The notes beneath the pieces are model-generated. The model was given only the letters and a program-made list of their open reading frames with translations. It did no database searches and was not told the origin of the DNA. A DNA stretch of 10,362 nucleotides from the NCBI GenBank assembly GCA_964373775.1, contig CAYJWA010000033.1, positions 1 through 10,362 on the forward strand, read 5' to 3'. Of this stretch, positions 5,987 through 10,362 are shown piece by piece. Both the position numbers and the translations under genes were made by a program. The number at the start of each line of letters is the position of its first letter. Positions within the stretch are counted from its first letter, which is position 1. The stretch comes from UBA10002 sp964373775 (lineage in GTDB: Bacteria > Patescibacteriota > Minisyncoccia > Phycocordibacterales > UBA10002).

Positions 5987-6007
5987 CGCGCCAAATGCGA
6001 TACCAAT

Positions 6008-6044
6008 ATACGAATGCACGCGAACGATACGAATGGATACGAAT
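6008..6044 (+). repeat. ATACGAAT array upstream of tpiA
   Basis: ATACGAAT occurs at 6008-6015, 6027-6034 and 6037-6044, with a diverged copy near 6021, at about 10-nt spacing. It is the reverse complement of the ATTCGTAT-like motif family upstream of pilC. TTCGTAT (6062-6068) is an inverted copy that overlaps the tpiA -10 region. Confidence 0.65.
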
Positions 6045-6067
6045 AAGACGCGGAACCAATTTTCGTA

Positions 6068-6073
6068 TATACT
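6068..6073 (+). promoter_or_regulatory. Predicted -10 box of tpiA
   Basis: TATACT lies 6 nt before the GTG start at 6080, so transcription should begin at the start codon itself. No good -35 is visible. The inverted pair ATACGAA (6037-6043) / TTCGTAT (6062-6068) spans the promoter and could be an operator. Confidence 0.55.
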
Positions 6074-6079
6074 ATTCAT

Positions 6080-6847
6080 GTGCGGAAAAACAAGAAATTG
6101 ATTGTCGCGAACTGGAAGATGAACCCGCCGAGCAGTGCCGAAGCGCGGGTGCTTTTCTCGCAGATAAAACGAGTCGGAGGCCGTTTGGAAAGAGTGGAGA
6201 CAGTGATTTGCCCGCCGTTTCCATATCTAGGAATGTTTGCGCACACGGGTACGACCCGCGTGTCTTTGGGAGCACAGGATGTATTTTGGGCAAACTCGGC
6301 CCGCGCAACCGGCGAGGTAAGCCCTGAAATGCTGAAAGACCTCGGCGTTTCGTTCGTACTTGTGGGTCATTCAGAGAGGCGCGCGCTTGGCGAAACAGAC
6401 GAAATTGTTTCAAAAAAACTTACGGCAGTTCTTACGGAAGGACTTACGCCGATTCTCTGTATTGGCGAGAAAGAACGGGATGCGGATGCGCGCTATTTTG
6501 ATATCGTGAAGAATCAGTTGAAGAGTTCGCTTGCCGGAATCCAGCGGCGGTTTCTTTCCGGACTCGTCATTGCCTATGAGCCGCTCTGGGCAATCGGCAA
6601 GAGCGCGCGGGATGCTATGAAGCCCCGCGATATTTGCGAGACCTCAATCTTTATCCGCAAAGTCCTGACCGATGTATATGATGCCGAGACCGCGCAGACG
6701 CCCGCGATTCTTTATGGCGGTTCGGTTGAACCCGAAAACACCCGTGCGATTTTTTCAGAGGGAGGAGTTAATGGGCTCTTGGTGGGGCACGCGAGTTTGG
6801 GTAAGGAAGGGTTTGGGCAGATGCTGAAAACCGCCAATGCAGTATAA
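6080..6847 (+). CDS. tpiA: Triosephosphate isomerase
   Basis: Cytosolic enzyme interconverting dihydroxyacetone phosphate and glyceraldehyde 3-phosphate. At 255 residues it has the usual bacterial length. The catalytic set is complete: Asn11 and Lys13 in ANWKMN, His97 in VGHSERR, and Glu167 in YEPLWAIG. Other landmarks are GAQDVFW (64-70), TPILCIGE (123-130) and the phosphate-binding YGGSV (212-216). Two usually invariant phosphate-grip segments differ: loop 6 reads AIGKSA where most enzymes have AIGTGK, and the last segment is LLVGHASL instead of LVGGASL. I have an impression of similar variants in other CPR enzymes, so this is probably lineage-typical rather than decay. The start is GTG, the only start compatible with ANWKMN near residue 11. 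There is no Shine-Dalgarno; the -10 box is 6 nt upstream. pgk follows after 163 nt. Confidence 0.96.
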   Translation: MRKNKKLIVANWKMNPPSSAEARVLFSQIKRVGGRLERVETVICPPFPYLGMFAHTGTTRVSLGAQDVFWANSARATGEVSPEMLKDLGVSFVLVGHSERRALGETDEIVSKKLTAVLTEGLTPILCIGEKERDADARYFDIVKNQLKSSLAGIQRRFLSGLVIAYEPLWAIGKSARDAMKPRDICETSIFIRKVLTDVYDAETAQTPAILYGGSVEPENTRAIFSEGGVNGLLVGHASLGKEGFGQMLKTANAV

Positions 6848-6992
6848 AAGCACAAAACACAGTATCAAAAAATCCAGACAAAACACAGGTACCCAAACTT
6901 GCGCGCTGTTTGTGTTTTGATTAGTTTGTGCCTCTGTTTGGTTTTTTGTCTCCCTTCGGGAGATCCCCCGAAGGGAGGATGTACTGTGCTTT
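6847..6992 (+). repeat. Nested inverted repeats filling the tpiA-pgk spacer
   Basis: Outer arms AAAGCACA (6847-6854) and TGTGCTTT (6985-6992) enclose the spacer. Inside, ACAAAACACAG is repeated directly (6852-6862, 6878-6888), and its core is inverted as TGTGTTTTG (6911-6919). An 11-bp perfect hairpin follows, CTCCCTTCGGG (6950-6960) with 6967-6977, loop AGATCC. GTTTGG plus six T (6936-6947) could pair with CCAAAC (6893-6898) to make a weak tpiA terminator. The 11-bp hairpin itself has no T-tract after it on either strand. Confidence 0.55.
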
Positions 6993-7010
6993 GGATGGTT
7001 TACCAAAATT

Positions 7011-8132
7011 ATGAATCTTTCTCTTCTCAAAAACGCCAGTAATCTTCGCGGGAAGCGCGTGCTCTTGCGCCTTGACCTTGATGTGCCGGTAGAGAACGGG
7101 AAACCGCGTGATACCTATCGGATTGACCGCGCAAGAAGCACGCTTGAGTTTTTGCAGGAGCGGGGAGCGAAAACGCTTATCGTCGGACACATTGGACGCG
7201 ACGCGAAAGAAACGCTTCGGCCTGCCTTTAAATATCTCAGGGAGATTATTTACATCACCTTTGCGCCAACGCCCCGCGAGGCGGGGGAAAAGCTTCGCGC
7301 GGCGGCGGAGGGAACTTTTGTGCTTCTAGAGAATCTGCGCGCCTTTCCCGGAGAGACCAAGAATGACTCGAGCTTTGCGCGGGAACTTGCCGCTCTCGCA
7401 GATGTCTATGTGAATGAGGCATTCGCCGTGTCTCATCGCGAGCACGCCTCCATCGTTGGCGTCTCCCAGCTTCTTCCGAGCTATGCTGGATTCGTGTTTG
7501 CAGAGGAAGTGGAAAATCTTGCGAGGGCGTTTACGCCGCCGCGTCCTGCGCTTGTCATTGTCGGCGGCGCAAAGTTTGAGACCAAACTGCCGCTTATCAA
7601 AAAGTTTCTTTGCATTGCGGAGAATGTGTTTGTATGCGGTGCGCTCGCGAATGATGTCTATAAAGCGCGGGGGTATGAGGTGGGCGTATCGCTCGTGTCA
7701 GAGATTCTGCCGGACGCGGCGCTCCTTGACGACCCAAAATTGCAGGTACCTTCGGATGTCATCGTGCGCACCGCATCGGGGAGTATGGAGAAGGGCAGTA
7801 CTGCGGTAGAAAAAGGAGAGAAGATCGTGGATGCGGGTTCTGACGCGCTTTCCGATCTGCGGTCGCTTATTGAAAAGGCAAAGTTTGTGCTCTGGAACGG
7901 GCCTTTGGGCGAGTACGAAGCAGGGTTTGACCAAGGGACAATCGCGCTTGCACAGTTACTTGCTGAGTGTGACGCGGAAACCGTTATCGGCGGCGGCGAC
8001 TCGCTTGCCGTCGTCTCTAAACTCGGTCTTCTTGAACGGTTCTCGTTTGTCTCAACCGGCGGCGGCGCGATGCTCCAGTTTTTGGCAGAGGGAACGCTTC
8101 CGGGGATTGAAGCCATGAAGACACGGAACTGA
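7011..8132 (+). CDS. pgk: Phosphoglycerate kinase
   Basis: Cytosolic glycolytic kinase moving a phosphate between 1,3-bisphosphoglycerate and ADP. At 373 residues it is slightly shorter than most bacterial forms. N-domain motifs for the acid substrate are RLDLDVP (20-26), TYRIDRAR (35-42, catalytic Arg region), GHIGRD (59-64), LLENLRAFPGE (105-115) and DVYVNEAFAVSHREHAS (131-147). C-domain nucleotide motifs are VIVGGAKFETKLPLI (182-196), FVLWNGPLGEYEAGFDQGT (292-310), VIGGGDSLAVVSK (325-337) and STGGGAMLQFLAEGTLPGIEAM (348-369). All key segments are present, so it should be active. There is no Shine-Dalgarno, and no convincing promoter in the spacer. It may be read through from tpiA. An 18-bp tandem repeat begins 4 nt after its stop. 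Confidence 0.97.
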   Translation: MNLSLLKNASNLRGKRVLLRLDLDVPVENGKPRDTYRIDRARSTLEFLQERGAKTLIVGHIGRDAKETLRPAFKYLREIIYITFAPTPREAGEKLRAAAEGTFVLLENLRAFPGETKNDSSFARELAALADVYVNEAFAVSHREHASIVGVSQLLPSYAGFVFAEEVENLARAFTPPRPALVIVGGAKFETKLPLIKKFLCIAENVFVCGALANDVYKARGYEVGVSLVSEILPDAALLDDPKLQVPSDVIVRTASGSMEKGSTAVEKGEKIVDAGSDALSDLRSLIEKAKFVLWNGPLGEYEAGFDQGTIALAQLLAECDAETVIGGGDSLAVVSKLGLLERFSFVSTGGGAMLQFLAEGTLPGIEAMKTRN

Positions 8133-8135
8133 CCC

Positions 8136-8207
8136 CAGTAGTAGAGCAGACCGCAGTACCAGAGCAGAGCTCAGTACACGGCAAGGGCTCACTACGGGGC
8201 GCGGTAC
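8136..8207 (+). repeat. 18-bp tandem repeat, about four degenerate copies
   Basis: CAGTA (or CACTA in the last copy) starts units at 8136, 8154, 8172 and 8190, exactly 18 bp apart. Units 1 and 2 share 14 of 18 bases and units 2 and 3 share 12 of 18; the fourth is more diverged. The array begins 4 nt after the pgk stop. No promoter, terminator or gene is apparent within it. Confidence 0.7.
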
Positions 8208-8220
8208 GGAACAAGAACGC

Positions 8221-8243
8221 GTCTGCCTGCCGCAGGCAGGGAC
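8221..8243 (+). repeat. REP-like GC hairpin, copy 1
   Basis: CTGCCTG (8223-8229) pairs with CAGGCAG (8233-8239) around CCG. The flanks GTCTGCC and GGCAGGGA are shared with a second hairpin at 8867-8886, indicating a dispersed repeat family. I recall such CTGCC/GGCAG palindromes as frequent in CPR intergenic DNA. Confidence 0.6.
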
Positions 8244-8264
8244 AGATGCAGAAACCTCATGCAG

Positions 8265-8292
8265 TGGACTTTTTCCCTGCATACGGTATAGT
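8265..8292 (+). promoter_or_regulatory. Candidate promoter of the 122-residue gene
   Basis: TGGACT (8265-8270), 16-bp spacer, TATAGT (8287-8292). Transcription near 8299 would give a leader of about 80 nt. That leader contains GGAGG and a 14-codon reading frame at 8319-8363 (MKTMYASVPQLSQG), whose reality is doubtful. Confidence 0.45.
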
Positions 8293-8379
8293 GGTGCGGG
8301 TTTGCTTGGGTGGAGGAAATGAAAACAATGTACGCCTCTGTGCCGCAACTGTCGCAGGGGTAAAAAAAGAAAGGCACTC

Positions 8380-8748
8380 GTGAAGTCAAAAGCAGAGAAA
8401 AGCAGTGATAATGGTCATAGCCACATTCAGAAGTTTGCCAGAGAAAACCGCGAACTTATCAAAAAACTGATTGTGGTCTCGGACGGCAATGTTCATACTA
8501 TTTGGCGCTCGGCGAATCTGATTTGCCGCATGCTGACATTTAACGGTTGTTGCGCTATATCGTTTCATATCTCTGGCCACAATCGTCAGTTTTCCGATGT
8601 GGACATATTGTCCACCCGTCTCCGCGCTTTATGGAATATCGCGAATCATGATTTGCGGGTAACCAACTGGCGGTTTTACGAGCGGCAGGGCGGCGGCGCT
8701 TTGCATTTTGATTTTGTGGAGCGGCCGCATCCGGTGCGGGACCAATAA
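8380..8748 (+). CDS. Hypothetical protein, 122 residues
   Basis: No family recognised. The start is a GTG with a modest Shine-Dalgarno (AAAGG) about 6 nt before it. The protein is soluble, histidine-rich and basic at the N-terminus, with no signal peptide or membrane segment. It begins with a charged helix (HIQKFARENRELIKKLIVVSDG), followed by HTIWRSANLICRML and a His-containing strand (AISFHISGHNRQFSD), and ends with a strand pair (TNWRFYERQGGGALHFDFVERPH). A good terminator follows 33 nt after the stop. The promoter, start signal and terminator argue that it is real, though the protein family is unknown. It stands alone on its transcript. Confidence 0.68.
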   Translation: MKSKAEKSSDNGHSHIQKFARENRELIKKLIVVSDGNVHTIWRSANLICRMLTFNGCCAISFHISGHNRQFSDVDILSTRLRALWNIANHDLRVTNWRFYERQGGGALHFDFVERPHPVRDQ

Positions 8749-8780
8749 CGGGCGGCAGATTTCTTTTGCCTTCGGCTTTC

Positions 8781-8810
8781 AAGCGGCATCTACACGGGTG
8801 CTGCTTTTTT
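8781..8810 (+). terminator. Intrinsic terminator of the 122-residue gene
   Basis: A 10-bp stem (8781-8790 with 8797-8806, including two G-T wobbles) around the loop TACACG, followed by a T-run to 8810. Confidence 0.8.
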
Positions 8811-8842
8811 GTCGGCGGAATGCACTTTGTTTGGAGAACGAA

Positions 8843-8901
8843 TGTATATTCTGATGTTCTTGACCCGTCTGCCGGCGAGGCAGGGAACATCAGAATATAC
8901 A
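8843..8901 (+). repeat. 17-bp perfect inverted repeat enclosing a REP-like hairpin (copy 2)
   Basis: TGTATATTCTGATGTTC (8843-8859) is perfectly complementary to 8885-8901. Between the arms lies GTCTGCC-GGCGA-GGCAGGG (8867-8885), with an inner 5-bp stem CTGCC/GGCAG and the same flanks as the hairpin at 8221-8243. The structure stands alone between a terminator and the next gene, without a T-tract, so it is not a terminator. Confidence 0.8.
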
Positions 8902-9005
8902 GGTGGACGATTCTCGGGGGAAGGAGCGCATGCTTGACGAATTGAGGCGAGCGTGCAGAATGAGAGTAGAAAATAAACAGCGAACCAAACGAGAAGGAGA
9001 TGATT

Positions 9006-9428
9006 ATGTCACAACCGAAGACATTGCAGGAAATGGACGATAACGGGTTTCTCGCAAAAGTTGATGTGCTCATGGAGCATCTGGAACGGCAGGTTGCGAA
9101 TGATTCGGTGGGAGATTGGGCAGTGTCTGCGATTAAAGCAGAGATTCGCCGCCGAATCGCTACACGGCAGGGGGAAAACGAGAATTCATGCGCCGACAAG
9201 GTTGTGGTTACAGTGCAACCAATATGGTTAAGACCAACGGGACGGGTTGATTCAAAGCTCCCAATCAGCGTGACCGTTTTTCATGTTACCTTGCTCAACA
9301 AGAACTTTTCTTTTGAGATGCTGTGTAAGTCCGCGGGTGAGGCGCGGGTGTTTCTGAAGGGATTGGAAGCGGCACAGGCGTTCGGGCTTCCTTTTGAGAG
9401 GATTCCAGAGGTCCCGTCTGATAGCTGA
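9006..9428 (+). CDS. Hypothetical protein, 140 residues
   Basis: No family recognised. The Shine-Dalgarno AAGGAG (8994-8999) is 6 nt before the ATG at 9006 but abuts the ATG at 9000, so I choose 9006. The protein is soluble without membrane segments. The N-terminal half is helical and charged (EMDDNGFLAKVDVLMEHLERQ, AVSAIKAEIRRRIATRQ), a break with Asn/Ser/Cys follows (GENENSCADK), then a beta-rich half (VVVTVQPIW, PISVTVFHVTLLNKNFSFEM) and an Ala-rich C-terminal helix (AGEARVFLKGLEAAQAFG). Single-gene unit ended by a strong terminator. Its convergent neighbour is the HIT gene. The arrangement suggests a two-domain protein, but the function is not evident. Confidence 0.72.
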   Translation: MSQPKTLQEMDDNGFLAKVDVLMEHLERQVANDSVGDWAVSAIKAEIRRRIATRQGENENSCADKVVVTVQPIWLRPTGRVDSKLPISVTVFHVTLLNKNFSFEMLCKSAGEARVFLKGLEAAQAFGLPFERIPEVPSDS

Positions 9429-9454
9429 ATCTTGTCTTCTGCAATTTTGCGAAG

Positions 9455-9478
9455 GGTCTGGTGACGCCAGACCTTTTT
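9455..9478 (+). terminator. Intrinsic terminator of the 9006-9428 gene
   Basis: Perfect stem GGTCTGG/CCAGACC with loop TGACG, followed by TTTTTCTTTT; 26 nt after the stop. Confidence 0.9.
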
Positions 9479-9528
9479 CTTTTGGGCAAATTGTTTTTCC
9501 GCCGCTTGCTCGTTCGCGTGCTCGTTTT

Positions 9529-9578
9529 TCTCCGATGTTAAAATAGATTGCGGTCGCAATCTATTTTAACATCGGAGA
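9529..9578. repeat. 24-bp perfect palindrome between convergent genes
   Basis: The arms 9529-9552 and 9555-9578 are perfectly complementary and separated by only GT. On the plus strand a T-run lies on both sides (TTTTT before, TTTT after), so it could act as a second plus-strand terminator. On the minus strand, 16 nt past the HIT stop, it is flanked by A-runs and would only make a stable 3' hairpin. It is AT-rich in the middle, unlike the other hairpins here. Confidence 0.85.
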
Positions 9579-9594
9579 TTTTGAGTCAGTTCGG

Positions 9595-10017
9595 CTAATG
9601 GCGGAGCGCCCTTCGGATTTTTTTTGCAACGGCTTCCATCTCCTTCTCACCATACTTTTTGGTGGGCCAGAAGCCAGCGAGGCCGTCGTCGTGCCGCCGA
9701 GGAATGAGGTGGATGTGGAGGTGCGGTACATCGGTCCCCACGACCGAGACCACGACATACTCTGCCTGCATGGCCGTCTGGATAGCGGGCATGAGCCGCT
9801 TTGACTGCACGAAGATATCGGCGACGACCGCGTCTGGCGTCTCCTCTAGTTTCAGGTGGTGCTCTTTGGGGATAACGAGCACATGCCCGTGATTCACGGG
9901 ATTGATATCTAAAAACGCAAGGATTTTCTCGTCTTCATAGACCCTTGCGGACGGAATCTCGCCCGTGATGATTTTGCAGAAGATGCAGCTTGCCCCGTCA
10001 GAAATCTTACTAGCCAT
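9595..10017 (-). CDS. HIT-family (histidine triad) nucleotide-binding hydrolase
   Basis: A 140-residue HINT-like protein, expected to be a cytosolic nucleotidyl hydrolase acting on purine nucleoside phosphoramidates or related nucleotides. The histidine triad is HLHIHLIP (residues 99-106; His99, His101, His103, with His101 the expected nucleophile), preceded by GTDVP. The N-terminus has CIFCKIITGEIPS with Cys11 and Cys14, which with His53/54 and His99 can form the zinc site seen in a subset of the family. DINPVNHGHVLVIPKEHH (37-54) is the other conserved block. The length and order are typical. It is on the minus strand, convergent with the 140-residue gene and divergent from recJ across a 151-nt spacer. 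No clear Shine-Dalgarno is visible. The family is certain; the physiological substrate is not. Confidence 0.95.
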   Translation of the reverse strand: MASKISDGASCIFCKIITGEIPSARVYEDEKILAFLDINPVNHGHVLVIPKEHHLKLEETPDAVVADIFVQSKRLMPAIQTAMQAEYVVVSVVGTDVPHLHIHLIPRRHDDGLAGFWPTKKYGEKEMEAVAKKIRRALRH

Positions 10018-10109
10018 AGTGAGAAGTGCTAAATGTTAAATGATTGAGAACTACAAAAAAGTTGTTGAGCAACTCAAATAAAGATTTCGTTCGGGGTCCA
10101 TAGAGATAG

Positions 10110-10144
10110 TATAAAGTATCAAGTAGAAAGTATAAAGTGTAGAA
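10110..10144 (+). repeat. Period-7 tandem array upstream of recJ
   Basis: Five 7-bp units beginning at 10110, 10117, 10124, 10131 and 10138, consensus near TATAAAG (the first and fourth are identical). It is enclosed by AGATTTC (10082-10088) and its inverse GAAATCT (10142-10148). It ends 11 nt before the recJ -10 box and lies between the HIT and recJ starts. Confidence 0.65.
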
Positions 10145-10152
10145 ATCTGGCG

Positions 10153-10161
10153 TGCTACAAT
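10153..10161 (+). promoter_or_regulatory. Extended -10 promoter of recJ
   Basis: TGC followed by TACAAT (10156-10161), an extended -10. It is 7 nt before the ATG at 10169, so the transcript would start at the initiation codon. No -35 match is seen; the heptamer array occupies that region. Confidence 0.6.
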
Positions 10162-10168
10162 AGCCACT

Positions 10169-10362
10169 ATGCAGAAATACACCGTTCGGGAAGCTCCGCC
10201 TTTGGAGACAGAGAAGAATCTGCTCGGATATTCGCCGCTCGTGCGGCAGCTTTTGTTTGGGAGGGGGATTGTGAGAGGGGAAGAGGCGGAGAAATTTTTG
10301 AATCCCCATTACGAAAACCACACGCACGACCCGTTCTTGATGAAAGATATGGAGAAGGCGGC
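10169..10362 (+). CDS. recJ: Single-stranded-DNA-specific exonuclease RecJ, 5' part
   Basis: RecJ is a 5'-to-3' single-strand exonuclease of the DHH phosphoesterase family used in recombination and repair. Only the first 64 residues are in the window; the catalytic DHH motifs lie beyond it. The visible part has the family's N-terminal pattern: a hydrophobic segment LGYSPLVRQLLFGRGIV, an acidic helix (RGEEAEKFLNP) and the HDPFLMKDMEKA element that precedes the first catalytic domain. The start ATG at 10169 is supported by the -10 box 7 nt upstream; no Shine-Dalgarno is present. The frame is open to the window edge. The assignment rests on a short but characteristic stretch. Confidence 0.85.
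   Translation, partial: MQKYTVREAPPLETEKNLLGYSPLVRQLLFGRGIVRGEEAEKFLNPHYENHTHDPFLMKDMEKA

Noticed and set aside
6950..6977. 11-bp hairpin considered as an intrinsic terminator
   Set aside because: No T-run follows on either strand; the T-run lies before it on the plus strand.
8133..8380. Searched for tRNA or small structured RNA in the pgk downstream spacer
   Set aside because: No cloverleaf, anticodon arm or known riboswitch core could be found; only tandem repeats and a REP-like hairpin.
8555..9199. 214-codon minus-strand frame
   Set aside because: It runs antisense through one terminator, the nested palindrome and two supported plus-strand genes, and its translation shows no domain.
10058..10075. 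TTGAG/CTCAA inverted repeat with a nearby T-run on the minus strand, considered as a terminator
   Set aside because: It lies upstream of the HIT gene between divergent starts, the stem is only 5 bp, and no transcript would be expected to end there.

Overview
The window looks like a scaffold from a Candidate Phyla Radiation (Patescibacteria) genome, most likely a Parcubacteria-type lineage. This rests on gene content and style recalled from that group, not on a search: a compact pilC plus minor-pilin cluster, a short phosphoglycerate kinase next to a divergent triosephosphate isomerase, a HIT protein divergent from recJ, very short spacers filled with small palindromes and tandem repeats, and several genes whose -10 box sits only 6-7 nt before the start codon with no Shine-Dalgarno. 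The standard genetic code fits all genes. The window contains a 100-N assembly gap (3017-3116).

Layout, left to right. (1) 21-580: a RelB/DinJ-YafQ type II toxin-antitoxin pair, ended by an intrinsic terminator. (2) 751-1500: two unrecognised small genes with their own promoter, a strong Shine-Dalgarno before the first, and a GNRA-loop terminator. (3) 1501-1805: a gene-poor spacer with a promoter-like site, direct repeats, a GC-rich foldback and an ATTCG array. (4) 1806-5986: a type IV pilus / pseudopilin operon: pilC (3' end lost in the gap), a GspH/FimT-like pseudopilin (5' end lost in the gap), a PilV-like and a PilW/J-like prepilin, and a large PilX-like protein with a beta-helix-like body. 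(5) 6080-8132: tpiA and pgk, two consecutive enzymes of lower glycolysis. (6) 8133-9428: an 18-bp tandem repeat, REP-like hairpins and two more unrecognised small genes, each with a terminator. (7) 9529-10362: a 24-bp perfect palindrome, a minus-strand HIT-family hydrolase, and the 5' end of recJ on the plus strand.

Functionally, PilC is the inner-membrane platform on which the downstream prepilins would assemble, and the tight spacing and one 4-nt overlap indicate a single transcript. TpiA and Pgk act in the same pathway but lie 163 nt apart, with a nested inverted-repeat spacer between them. The toxin-antitoxin pair and the four orphan small genes look like accessory content around conserved CPR genes.

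The most unusual signal is a set of 7-bp tandem repeats (consensus near ATGWARY) that supplies the start codon and the leader-peptide coding sequence of three consecutive pilin-like genes. Each array is mirrored by an inverted array 27-50 nt inside the gene, so the starts lie in imperfect hairpins and the two strands encode similar peptides. The repeats stop just before the predicted prepilin-peptidase site, so the repeat-encoded peptide would be cut off. A related period-7 array lies upstream of recJ.
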